Shown: one piece after another, positions 1 through 13,000 of the stretch
Position numbering within the stretch: position 1 is the stretch's first letter
Layout of the letters: every line of letters begins with the position of its first letter
Assembly (NCBI GenBank): GCA_943736015.1
Contig: OX031065.1
Location: forward strand, 18,242,427 to 18,306,426
Direction: 5' to 3'
Length of the DNA: 64,000 nucleotides
DNA from: Tridacna crocea
Lineage: Eukaryota > Mollusca > Bivalvia > Cardiida > Cardiidae
Made by a program: the position numbers and the translations under genes
The notes under the pieces: generated by a model
Told to the model about the DNA's origin: nothing
Databases searched by the model: none
Seen by the model: only the letters and a program-made list of their open reading frames with translations

Positions 1-59
1 TTTCAAAAGGCTTCTTTCTCAGGGACGTCAAAAGTAGGGATTCTGTGGTAATGGGTTAA
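1..59 (-). repeat. T1 element, truncated by window edge
   Basis: Arm A of the TTAA-bounded hairpin family defined at 39809, ending in TTAA. Confidence 0.8.
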
Positions 60-461
60 GCAGTTTAAATTAAAGTTGGAATTAAAGAAGAACAAAACTG
101 TATCTATGGTTAGTAACAAAAATAAATTTTTACTGCCACAAATTGTATTTGCACAATTACGCAAAAACTCAAATTTGAAGTACTAACATATAAATATCAT
201 TCTTGCAAAAGACAATCAACATTGATACAGATTTCATAAATAAGGAACATGTGTGAAAACATTGTCACAAAAAATGGTACTCACATTGTCACAAAAAAAA
301 TTATTGCTCACAAGTAATGTTGCCTTCTGCCACAATATTTTCAAAGGTCATCTTCTACAAGACAGAAAAGAAGATGAGTGCAGCTGGCAATATAATCATG
401 TACTCTGCAAAATCACTTCCATTCCCACATATCTAAAGTTCTTCATCATTCTGTAACAGTG

Positions 462-675
462 TTAACCCATTACCACACAATCCCTACTTTTGATCACCCT
501 GAAAAAGAAGACTTTCCAAAACATTGTGGGAAAAGTAGACAATACTGGTAACCAGCATTTTCTCCTTTGTCCACAATGTTTTCTACCCTTCACAAAACAA
601 ATTTCAAATATCCAATCACTTTTATTTTGTCTTGGACAAACCAAAAAATTTGTTGTTTGGTAATGTGTTCATTAA
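462..675 (+). repeat. T1 element
   Basis: Left end TTAACCCATTACCACAC; palindrome somewhat eroded; right end degenerate before TTAA. Confidence 0.8.
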
Positions 676-2229
676 ATATTAATAACTATATCACACTGTG
701 TCAGTTTTCTATTGAAATCTCTATAACACAGCCAATTAGTATTTACACAACAATCAATCATGCAGGTTTATTTGGTAAAGGTGTGCCTTGAAATGGCTGC
801 GTCATATGAACCAAACTCAAAAGTCTAACAAATCTTATGAAAGACCAAGACACAGCTTTTGTTTTAGTCAATGGATTTATTATGGGTTTGTTTTACAACA
901 CGTCTTGCACTTCCACAAAGCACTACATATGAAAGACTATGGTTTCTTTTTCAATAAACATACCGTAGTTCTTTGGAAAGCCACACTAGTATTCACAAAT
1001 AAGCAAGGATGAACCTAGAATTGACCTTTCTGCCGATTTTGACTGACAGGTCTACCAATGTCTTATAGTCCAATGAAAGCGCAGCATTGGGTGTCATGTA
1101 AACAAAAAAGTCTGAAACAATTTCTGTTTAGCTTGTCAGGCTTGACAACCAATGTAGCTTGGTAACCAAGTGGGGCGTGGCAAACTCACATTTAAAGAAA
1201 AGTCAGTTGTTAAAAAGATGATTACATACCCAACCATATCATTTGATAAGAAAGACAGGTTGTCAAACCTATGGTGTATTGCATTGATGTCAAAGTCTTA
1301 GATTAAATATCAACTCTTAGAGCTAGATATCTCAGTAGTGTTTTCTATATTCCAATAATTTAGGGTCAATTGATATTTAGTTTCAATATGATGACAGGAA
1401 ACCTGAAAGGGGGGGGGACTTAGTGGCACAAAATAGCAAAGTTAGGTGCATTATACTGTACACTCAAGGTCATAGGGGAGAAATCTTAAATACAAACAAC
1501 AAAATTCTTGACTAGTCCAAATCAAGAGAATTTAAAGACAACAGCGTATTTCTATTTCAGATGATGGGATTTTGTCTTTTAAATGATATAAAACATGTGA
1601 AAAAGAGGATTTGCTGATTACCAGCACTGTTTCCTTTTCTCACAACGTTTCAAAAGTTGAGGATAAGCATCTGAATATTTTGTTATGCACACCTTCAGTT
1701 TGTGGTTTAAAATTGCACAAATCTTCAGTGGAATGAGTTTTAAAGTCAAGGGTGAAGTTTGTGACCAAATCAACACAAGGATGATCAGATAGGTGGATCT
1801 AAGCATACCCACTGAAAATTCAAAGGTATGAGTATCTGTACGTAATACTAGAGATAGGAGCAAGTAATATTACTGTTGGACCATATTTCAAGAGGCAGCT
1901 CTTTCATGTTACATTCAAACTCTTATTGAAGTATGATCTTCATATTTTTATCAAGTAAAGTCAATATTGTACAAAAACTTTTCAGATCAATCAAAAACTA
2001 TATTGTATTATATTCAATAGGAAAATCATCAACAGAAAATGAAAAAGCTGGTCTGATTTGTATAAATATTCGAGAGAAAAAAGGGCAATAACAAGTAACA
2101 AAGTTCTTTTCCAACAGTGATTTTTTTCTCGCTCCTGCAAGAATGGAAAAAAATATTTGTGATGTAATTGGTTGATTTAAGTCTGTACCATATCATCCCA
2201 AGTTATAAGATCTAATGGACAAGGCTTTA

Positions 2230-2385
2230 TAAAACATTTTAGGAAAAGGAGAAAATGTTGGCTATCAGCATTTTCTCCAATTCCCAAAATGCTGTCTACT
2301 TTTCGAAGACAAATTTTGTCATTCTAATCACATTTGTCTTCTGCAAATACTTTTAAATTTCACTAGTCTAAAACTTGATATTCTG
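2230..2385. repeat. decayed T1 element
   Basis: The palindrome remnant and a CTGCAAATRCTTT arm B remnant are visible; ends are lost. Confidence 0.5.
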
Positions 2386-2532
2386 TACAGGGTCAAATGT
2401 GGTTGAGCATACAGATACCGGTATATGTACAGATTTCTTTGCATTTTCTTGTTCGTTAAAGATTACTTAATTTTTTACAGAACAAAGGAATTTTTAGACT
2501 AGTCCATAAGGAAACCATTTGCAGATGATTAA

Positions 2533-3061
2533 TTAACCCTTTACCACACAATGATGACTTTTAATGACACTGGGAAAGAAGCATTTTGAAAAGTAACCAG
2601 CATTTTCTCCTTTTCCCGAAAGGTTTACTACTCCATCAAAAAACTAGAGCTGTCACTAAATGTGACTTAATACCCCCACCAGCACTTTGACAGAAAAAAG
2701 TGCAAAGTTCAAAGGGAGATAAGTCCTCAACCAGGAAAAGATAACACTTGAAAATTGCGTCTTGCAAATCTTCAACATATGATCAATATATTGTATGTGC
2801 AAAGTTTCAATACTATTGAAGGAAAACTGTAGGAGGAGTTCGTGACACAAAATTACTTGTATTTTGTACACAGACGCACACACAGATTGATAGACACACA
2901 GACAGACACACGGACAGACAGGCTGATTCCAGTATACTCCCGAAAACATTTGTTTTGCAGGGGTATAATGATTGCACTGTTTGAGCAACATTGAAATAAT
3001 CGTCTGCAAATGCTTTTTACTTTGAACAAGACTTAAATTTCGTCCCCTGGTAAAGGGTTAA
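2533..3061 (+). repeat. T1 element split by another repeat
   Basis: Left arm and half palindrome at 2533-2643; arm B resumes near 2970 and closes with GGTAAAGGGTTAA. A different repeat lies between. Confidence 0.8.
2644..2969 (+). repeat. 'actagagctgtcact' dispersed repeat, nested in T1
   Basis: Starts actagagctgtcactaaatg, has a CAGACAGACACACGG-type tract and ends with cgaaaacattt...aggggtata. The same family occurs at 5200, 10471 and 15049. Class unknown. Confidence 0.7.
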
Positions 3062-3089
3062 ACTATGCTCAAGTTATGGTATTTGTCTC

Positions 3090-3201
3090 TGAAGGGGTTC
3101 AAAATGCTGTGGGAAAGAATACCGCATTTTCTCATAATGTTTTTAAAAGTTATCTCCATTGGGGTAGTGTCAGTATTTAAACTTATGTGTTAAAGGGTTA
3201 A
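3090..3201. repeat. decayed T1 element
   Basis: Only half a palindrome and the end TTAAAGGGTTAA are visible. Confidence 0.45.
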
Positions 3202-3230
3202 AATACTTCTACAGAGTAAACCATGAGTGT

Positions 3231-3459
3231 TTAACCCTTTACTCCATAGATACTCATTTCTACGCATTGCTAGTAGGAGTCTTTGGAAAACATTGTGGCA
3301 AAAGGTGAAATTGCTCGTGACGAGCAATTTCACCTTTTGTCACAATGTTTTCTATGCTATCAAAAGGTGACATATACACATAAGAAACGGCTTCATCCTT
3401 GCTGTTATTTAGGGTCAATAAGAGATACCATAGAGATGCCTTATGGGGTAAAGGGTTAA
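3231..3459 (+). repeat. T2 element (type copy)
   Basis: 229 bp, TTAACCCTTTACTCC...GGGGTAAAGGGTTAA. Centre palindrome built on gaaaacattgtg and aaaaggtgaaattgctcgt. It shares the palindrome theme with T1, but both outer arms differ (GATACTCATTTCTACGCATTG; TAAGAAACGGCTTCATCC). Confidence 0.85.
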
Positions 3460-3545
3460 ATGTTCCCCTGTATAATTCCTTCAGCATATCCAAATTGAAA
3501 AAAAAAAATCTTGTGAGCTTAGGATACAGTCCTGGCTGACCATAT

Positions 3546-4024
3546 TTATATAAATAAACAAAGTTTGACTTGCTTTTGATTAAGCCTCATACTGAGATCA
3601 AATATACGAGTAAGTTTGACTGTGTCTGGATTACCCGCATTAAACACCCTATAAATGTGAAATTTTCCTCTCTGTTCTTCAGCAAATTTGATCTGCTGAA
3701 CGGAAATCTCAAACATTTCTTTATTTTCGGAGGTGGTACTTTTCACTTCAATATAGTCTTCTCTTACACCAGCACCCTCTGCTATTTTCACAACAAAATC
3801 GTATGGAGCACCCGTTTCATTCTCATCATTGTTCCACAGAAAGTCTGTGATGTTTCCTGCCTGTTTCTGCTGCTCCAAATACTCGGCAACAAGTTTTTCT
3901 CCCCAGCGTCCTATCTCTGGATCACCTGCCCCTTCCATTAAGGTTACTGTTCTGGGTAATTCTAAACCACTTGCTAGCTGATCTACAGTGTAATCTGAAG
4001 CCACTTGAGTCCATATTGGGTCTC
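3546..4024 (-). CDS. coding exon 31: DUF3883 / NO VEIN C-terminal domain
   Basis: Residues 3179-3337 and the TAA stop; acceptor tgttctag. GRWGEKLVAEYL, then GAPYDFVV, then YIEVKST, then ISVQQIKFAEEQ and FHIYRVFN. These give E3221, D3254, E3271, K3273 and Q3288, the arrangement of a PD-(D/E)XK restriction-endonuclease-like fold. The domain ends about ten residues before the stop, as usual for a C-terminal module. Confidence 0.93.
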
Positions 4025-7000
4025 CTAGAACAAAACAGTGAAAATCTAAAGTTTTCTACAATGAAAGAGAGGTTTTGCTGTACAGTAATCCTTCATCACT
4101 AGGACAAGATGTAATTCTATCCTCTAAATCATAATGTATGTATATCACTTTACAACACAATTCCAAATTTTAACAACTTACAATTACATGCCGCTGGCCG
4201 ATTTTTTACAAATCAGTCAGAGTTGTTATAAATAACTGCCAGTAAAAGGCTACCTGGCAGGTTCCGGGCGGCGCCAGGCAGTTTCTTAAGTTCAAGGGGT
4301 GTGGGGCGTCATCAGGGTGTCGGCCGGTGGCAGTTAGGCGACAGGCCGTCAGCCATCAGATTTTACCTGCCACCGCCCGGCCACCTCATGGACACCGACT
4401 ATTTACACCTGAAACCGGCTGGCGATTGGGCGTTCGAACTGTTACCGCCAGGCGCCCGCCAGATAATCTGACGGCAGCAGGCTGGTTTATGGGAGATATA
4501 TAAAGCTAGATTGCTATCGTATCACTACAAAGTGTTCATCATTATTATCAACCACAAGATAAATAGATCTAATTCTTAAGAAATTTTTCCATCCAATAAG
4601 TTGCCCCCTAAAGGCAAGGGGCAGGACAAAGTGCCAGAACCGAAGTGCAAAAGACAAGAGCCCAACCCAGTAATACGCAAGTCTCTGAGTCGCTATGGTG
4701 CTGTTAGAGTCGCCATGACGACATTTTTATATTGTGAATAGCCTCGGATTTATATTCAGGGGCCCGGGAGTCTGCACTCGGCAGATCGCCGTCCTGCCAC
4801 CTACCCACACTGACAGTCGCCTTCCATCTGCTTTTCAATCTCCGCCCTGCCGCTGGCAGATATTTTGAAATCGCACAATGACATGTTGGTAGCATAAAGG
4901 TAGCAGGCCAGATGCTGGAGAGTGGCAGTTAGTTGCTACCGATCGCCTGCCGAACATTGAGCCCTCGAACCCCGTGACAACCGAGTAAAAAATGCGCTGC
5001 TTTACTGATTTGTGACCGTACTATTACATAAGTGTTTACGTACCAGTATTATCATTTTCATCAAACATGCTGACTAAAATCGCATGACGCGAGCCTTAGC
5101 GAGTGTCAAATACATTTTAGTCAACAAGTCTGATAAAAATTATAAAACATAATCATTGAATGTGATATTCTATTTATGACATTAAACAAATGACATACAG
5201 AACAAGAGCTATTACTGAATGTGACTTTATATCCCTGCCAGCTCTTTGACAGTATTTTGTACACAGACGGACACACAGACAGACACACGGACAGACAAGA
5301 CAGGCTGATTCCAGTATACCCCGAAAACATTCAATTTGCAGGGGTATAAAAATATCCAACATCATTACCTTAACCTTTATACCATTCAACGATCCATGTT
5401 TACAGGTGTAGTTTGGTTTCATATTCTTAAATACACAAGTAGATAGTTCTTTGGCATTCCACCAATAGAAAAATGAGATAGCTTATAAAGGGTTCAATCC
5501 ACACATTTCCACAATAATACACATATTGATTTTGAGAGACTGTCGTTGCACTTTTTGGTGAATGAAAAATAAAAAAACCTTCCAGGCATATACATCTTAG
5601 CAACAATAACTTCATTTTTTCGACAAAACAGCGCAACAGTACAAATTCCCATGCATGCTGTGGTTGGCTTCATACACTCGTGACTAAAAATTGATCAGAA
5701 CCAGAACCCCAAAAACAATAATACATTAGTGTATTGTCAAAAATAAGTCTGGGTTTAATATACTGTCATCCGAGGTTTTATGTGATAAAGGGTTAACCCA
5801 TTACCACACAATCCCTACTTTAGACGACCCTGAGAAAGAAACCCTAAGAAAACAATGCAAGAAAAGGAGAAAATGCTGGTAACCAGCATTTTCTCCTTTT
5901 CTCACATTGTTTTCTACTCTTCAGAAAACAAATTTCAAACTTTCAGTCACTTGTATTTTATCATCTGCAAATGCTTTCGATTTGGAGAAACCTAAAATAT
6001 TGTCGTTTGGTAAGGAGTTAAAAAGCATACCCCTAATAGGTTTTATTTTTCTGTCTGAGAAAAGACTTGTTGCAGTAACATTTCCAGGATGGTCCTCTTG
6101 AGAAGAATTCTGAGTCAATATCTGTTGAACGCCGTCCTTGCTTTCTGGGCCAGCCTCTTTTGTGAAGGAAAAAAAGCCAGATTGAAATAATCTCAGAAAG
6201 AAAATAACCTAAAATACATTGTTGTGTTGCCACAGGGGTGGCAATATTTTATTCTTATTTGCTTTAGAATTATGCCTGTATGTATCTGCAAGACAGCTGT
6301 TTACCTTTTTTTCTAGGGTCAAAGTATATACACAGAGTGCTTTTATCTATTTTTTTTTTAAAATAAAGGCTAAATCTAATCGAAAAGTGTAATATTTCTG
6401 AAGGATCCAGATTCAGTCTTGCTTGCAAAATAATGTAAGTCCATTGATTCAAGAGAACAAGTCAGTCAGATGGTACATATTTATTTGTGCAGCACATCAC
6501 ATGATTTTTCTTGTAAACCTGGCGAGGGAAATCAGGTGATCACGCACAAGTGGTCATCACACAATTTTATCCATCAATCTAAAGCAAAAGAATTGAACAT
6601 ATCTACTGTTATAATTAGCTGCGATTTGCAATCTTCATTGATAATAATGTATATGCAGCTTTAAGTAATATCATCTGGGTTACAAAGCTTTTGGCCTTAC
6701 AATTGGGGCTACCTTAATGCTATGCATAAATATTTTCTTGTATATTTTGGAAAATGTATTACTTGATGGGTAAAAAGAAAATTTGTTACCCTAGTTACTT
6801 TTCTTCTGACAATCATCTTATAAAAAATTGAATAAATCATAAGATTGGTTTTTAATTGCAATTTTCAGAACTAAGAAATGATAAAAATTTGAATAAATCA
6901 TAAATTTGCTTATGAACAAGATCATACCTAGTTCGTGAACCAATGATGAAGTCAGCTTTCTGTCTGTAATGTCTTGATTGTCAATACTGGTGTTATACTC

Positions 7001-10000
7001 CCCATGCACTCTTTTAATGTCAGGTTTTTCATCAGTGTCCTCCTCAGATAGCTTTCTTTTTCCTGAAAAATCAGTAACTCATAATCATCTGCAAACAATT
7101 TGCGTGTCTTACAACCTGACTACTTTTGAAAACATGGTAGAAAAATGAGAAATTGACCATAATAAGTAATTTCTTCTTTTGGTCACTTTGATTATACAGA
7201 GATCTTGTATTTAAAAGTCACAAAAATATTTCTTCAACTTAATGACATGACTTCTACATGGCACAACAAGGCACACACACACCCACAGAGAGAGAGAGAG
7301 AGAGTGAGAGAGAGAGAGAGAGAGAAAAGAGAGAGAGTAAAGAGAGAGAGAGAGAGAGAGCGAGTTCTTTCACAAATTGATCCATCTATAAAGGGTAATG
7401 CAACTGGTGGAAGACCCATGACCCCACAGATAAATATAAATGTATAGTACCAGGTATGTATTTGTATAAGGGGACACTTATACATGTACTTTATTGCTAT
7501 AGAGCAAGCTTTTGTAGCTGATAGAGCTTTTGCCTTGGGTCCTATAGGTCCTGGATTCTCTACCTACTCTGGGGCTATTTATCAGAGTGGCTACATCACT
7601 AAGCATACTGTTTTTCACCATTGCAACACTTAAACATTTTCAGCATGCTGTTCTACTAAGACTGCTGGTTTTTTTATTTATCACTAAAAACATGATAAAT
7701 ATATCAGTATACATGTAATAGGATTGCAAACTCCTATTATGCTTTATGTGTCACTGACATTGTTTTGGTTTACCTGTTTTGTATTTCAAGCTATTTTAAA
7801 CAGTGTTTATGAAATCAGGTTGCCAAGGTAACCAGTGAATCTGCAAACATATTTCAGTAATAACCCTCATATCAGCAGTACATGACAATATTTAAATGCT
7901 TCCAAACAAACTAGCTGCTTTACAACACAAACAAAGTCAAAATAATGTTCACCTGTGAGAGATAGAGTGTGTTGTTTTTTTTGCAAAAACCTTTGTCTGA
8001 CCTTTAAAAAAAAAAAGAGGTCGCTCTCATTACAACAGTTTAGACAGCATTAATGTGGAAAAGGAGAAATTGCTGGCAATAAGTATTTGCCGGTTTTCAA
8101 CAAAAGTTTTCTGCTCTATTGAAGACAAGTCCCATCATTTACACCTCTGAAATTTTATCTTCTGATACAGTTTAACAGTTTCCCAAACAATCCCTGGTTT
8201 TTACAACCCTGAGGACAAAGCACTCAGAAACCATTATGGGTAAAGGAGAAAATGCTGGTAACCAGCATTTTCTCCTTTTCCCATAATGTTTTCTAACCTT
8301 CTAAATTCTAATTTGAAAGGGTAGAAAACATTGTGGGAAAAAGAGACAATGCTGATTACCAGCATTTTCTTCTTTTGCCTCAATGTTTTTAAAAGCGGCC
8401 ATCTTCAGTGTTGTTAAAAGTAGGGATTGTGTGGTAAAGAATTAATCTATAATACAAACCCTGTGACCTATATACTTACTGGCTGCTGTATCCTCATTGT
8501 CAAATTTAGGTTTCTCATGTGATTTCCCTCCTCCTTTACCATGGCTCCCAGAGAACCCTTGACTTCCACCAGCAGATTCAGCTTTAATTTCTAGGCTGGT
8601 ATTTGAGTTATTTTGTCCTTCTTTATTCTCAGAGACATCTGCTATTTCAGTTTGTATATTACTTTCTTCTGGGCCTGCCATTTTTATATTCAATGGAAGG
8701 TTTTTCACTGACCTTACATAGTCTGTGACCTGTGCTGATTGCTGAGTCTTAAAGGGTGGAGGATTCAATTTGTCTAAAATTGGAAAAGTTATAAACACAG
8801 ACTTTAATCAAACAAGAAACACAAAAATTGATATATTTCTAAATTCCAAGACTATTGATTTTGATCAATCGATGCAATTTGTTTCAGCTACCTGAATATG
8901 TGCCAACTCAAAATGTAACTATGAATTTGGAATGGATAAATTAAAGGTCCTTTCATCGGTTTGACGGTTTGTTCTCTGTACCTTTTCCCAGAGAAAAAAA
9001 TTTTGAACTCTGCCATATCGATTGCATACGCGGACTACAAATGACATGTCAAGATAATGAAATGTGACTCTGAACTAGTAGGAAACATTGAACAAAAAGA
9101 TGATAAAGCTAGTCACAAGTATTTTCTCCTTTTCTCTCAATGTTTTCAAAAGCTTTTTTTCTCATTTTGGGAAGAGGTTATAATGTTTGCATAAAAATAT
9201 ATATCATGTGCCATATAATATCTACAATTAAATTTTTGATAGCAAAAAAATGGCCAAAGATAGTCTCAAATTGTAAAGTGGAGGAAAAAGAAATACAGGT
9301 AAGTTTCCCTTTTGTCAAAGTGTTTTCACAATCATGTACATGTATTCATAAATCAAATCCCCCTTTTTCATTTAAAGATACTTTTCTCCGAATGTGTCCT
9401 CTGCCACTTTTTTTTTAATACCAAAGGTAAAGAGATATTGTTGTGGTTACAAGATCTCTCATTAACCCATTACCACTCAATCCCTACTTTTGACGCCCCT
9501 GAGAAATAAGCCTTTTGAAAACACTGTGGGAAAAGGAGAAAATGCTGGTAACCAGCATTTTCTCCTTTTCCCCCAGTGTTTTCTACCCTTTCCAGAACAA
9601 ATTTCTATTTTTCAATCACCTTTATTTTGTCATCTGCAAATGCTTTCAAATTGGACCAGTCCAAAATTTTCTCGTGTGGTAACGAGTTAATACACTTACC
9701 CATAAGTTTTATTCCACTGTTGGAAACAAAAGGAGGCCAAGATGTGCTGGTGGTTGAATCATTTCTGTATCCAAAGTGGGTTGGACCCTCTAAAACATAC
9801 TGAGCTGGGTATTCCTCTTCACAATCTATGCAAAATACACACATACATTAACAGATGGAGCTAGATGCATAATAGACTGACAAATAATACCCACCTCCCA
9901 TAGTTTGTCACTGATCAAGGACATAAAGAAGGATATGTCTAAGAATACTGGGCAAAATCTTTTTTGTTTATATACAGAGCTCCAGCTAGGGGCTTAGATT

Positions 10001-13000
10001 TTGATGTCAAAACTGAAAATATTAATTATTCCCCACTTAACTCTATGCTGTTTAGAATCGAGATGATTATAATGAGTACCCACAACATAGGGTTTCGAAG
10101 AGAAAAAATGACTTCAGAATACCATCACTCCCTCTTATGCGGAGCTCTGTTTATAAACATCTTTTTTCACCTAACCAGATCACAGCAATATTCACATCAC
10201 TTTCCTAAAGTGTTACAAGTTGATGTGGTGCTCTAAATGGTCTCCGGACTGGTATCTACTGTATTACCTCTTCAACAGACAAAAAAAATCATGAGTCATG
10301 CTCTATGAAAAGGAGGTTTAATGCATCTCCATGAAGTATCAACCCTGGTCAGCTTTCCCCTGCTGACCTAGGTCAAAACTGTTTGCTATTGGTCAATTTT
10401 CTGCAGGTCAAAGGTCAAGTGTACCTCATGATTCAGACAGCTGTTAGATGAAATAGATGTGTGGATCCATAACTAGAGCTGTCACTGAATGTGACTTAAC
10501 TGTTTCCAAACGACAAAATTTTAGACTGGTCCAAACTGACAGCTTTTGCAGATGACAATATAAAAGTAACTCAAAAAGTGAAATTTTTTTCCAGCTGGGT
10601 AGAAAACATTGTAGGAAAAGGAGAAAATGCTGGTTATCAGCATTTTCTCCTTTTCCAACAATATTTTCTACCCTTCACAAAACAAATTTCAATTGTTCAG
10701 TCACTTTTATTTTTGTCATCTGCAAATGCTTTTGATTTGGACAAGCCTGAAATAGAGTCCTTTGGTAATGAGTTAAACAACAGGAATTTAATCTTGAAAA
10801 GGTAGCAAATATTGTGGTAGAAGCATTATATTACAAGCTGTTAATGGTTGATTGATTGATTATATGGTGTTTAAAGCCATTTTCAACATTAACGGCAGCT
10901 GGTTCACCTATCCTGCTTTCCTGGAGTTTCATTTACCAGTGCTCTGCACAGACTCTTTCCATGCCACTGGCTGCTTTCCAACATAACTATTCTCGAACAG
11001 TGGTCAGCAGTAAGAAAAGAATGAATCTTGTCACAATGATTATCATAGAAAAATATTGACTGAGCCAGGGATCAAACCAATGACCCCCTGTTCTTCAATC
11101 TTGTACGCTACAAACTGAGCTTCAGAGGCTTGGCACAAGCTCATTAAAACTTGGTATTGTTTTGTAAAGATTTACAATGCGCTACTTTCAATAAATAGTT
11201 TAATAGCTTTCCATTGAATATACAAAATTTTTCAAAATTTCCAGTGAATATACTGGTGGGTACATGTATTATTCATATTAAAATATGGATGATTTTTTGT
11301 GTCACAAACTTGATCTACCTTGACTTGGCTCAGGAATGACGGGTGGTTCTACATGCCAAACATCATCCTCTGGTACTACAATGCCATCTGCCTCATGTCT
11401 ATGCAGCAACATGTTTACGGTGTCCTTCGTTATGTCAGTGTAGATGTTATACAACTCTGATAGGAAACTCCTGATGAAGGGTATATTATGATCATTTTAA
11501 GCATATTACAACATTTTGGATCACTAATTGAAATGAAAGACCTTTAATCCTTTGAAAAACTAGAAGGCCCTGAAGGGCCTGAATACGCTCTACTGGCAGA
11601 GAGTTTGCTTTTAAATAAAGCATACATAGGAATTCATTACGCAAGAAGACAAAAAAGTTGACATTTTCAACTCAAAATGGCTACTTTTCCATTACTGTTT
11701 GTTGAATTTTTTCAAACTCAAAAGGGTTAAAAAGCTATTGATGGGATAAACAAGCTGAAAAATTCATAAAAATCTGATCACAAATAAATACTTTATCATG
11801 CAAACAGGCAATGAAATTGTTCAATTTGAAATGGCTATTTTTCCCATACTGTTTGTCGGATTTTTTTTCAAAATCACTAGGCTTAAAGCTATTGATGAGA
11901 TAAACAAACTGTGTAAGTTTCACAAAAATCCGACCAAAAATGAAGACTTTATCGCGTAAACAAGAAATGAAAATTTTTTACTTGAAATGGCTACTTTTCC
12001 CATACTGTTTGTTGGATTTTTTTCAAAATCAATAGGGTTGAAGCTATTGATAAGATAAAGAAACTCTGCAAGTTTCATGGAAATCTGACCAAAAATACAG
12101 ACTTAATCGCGTAAACAAGAAATGGAAATTTTAAACTTGAAATGGCTACTTTTCCCATACTGTTTGTCGGATTTTTTCAAAATCAATAGGGTTAAAGCTA
12201 TCGATGAGATAAACAAACTGTGTAAGTTTCACAGAAATCTGACCAAAAATGAAGACTTTATCGCGTAAACAAGAAATGAAAGTTTTCAACTTGAAATGGC
12301 TACTTTTCCCATACTGTTTGTTAGATTTTTTTCAAAATCAATAGGGTTGAAGCTATTGATAAGATGAACAAACTCTGCAAGTTTCATGGAAATCTGACCA
12401 AAAATACAGACTTAATCGCGTAAACAAGAAATGGAAATTTTAAACTTGAAATGGCTACTTTTCCCATACTGTTTGTCAGATTTTTTTCAAAATCAATAGG
12501 GTTAAAGCTATCGATGAGATAAACAAACTGTGTAAGTTTCACGAAAATCTGACCAGAAATGAAGACTTTATCGCGTAAACAAGAAAAAGACTAACGGACG
12601 GACGGACGGACGGACCAACGGACGGACGGACGGACGGACGGAAGGACGGACGACGGAAACCACGCCATGACATAAGCTCTGCTGGCTGAAAGCCAGTAGA
12701 GCTAACAATCCTGAATTTTAACAAACTGAGAAAGAAGGCCTTTGAAAACATCGTGGGAAAATGAGACAATGCTGGTAAGGAGCTGGTGTTTTCTATCTAT
12801 TCCATTCCATTCTATTCTACATGTATCTATTCATGGACAAATACTATCACTTGAAAAATATTTAAGTTCTCATTTGTAAGTAGCGTTAAGTCGATTTTTT
12901 TTTCTCCATGTGATAAAGAGATTATTTTTCTTACATAGGTCAAGTGCTAATAATCACAATGCCTTATCAGCTCTAACACTAGCCAATCAAATGATTAATT

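Noticed and set aside
4704-4895. 63-codon minus-strand frame in the GC-rich block
   Set aside because: Frame length is expected from local GC content; no recognisable protein.
7205-7485. Open frames across 7205-7485 on both strands
   Set aside because: Produced by the (GA)n microsatellite.
9490-9803. Open frames giving peptides such as VGKGENAGNQHFLLF in many places and on both strands
   Set aside because: They recur wherever a T1 copy lies; the palindrome gives similar peptides on both strands. No start context, conservation or domain suggests they are translated.
10578-10805. Independent small gene at this frame
   Set aside because: It is the B-B T1 palindrome read through.
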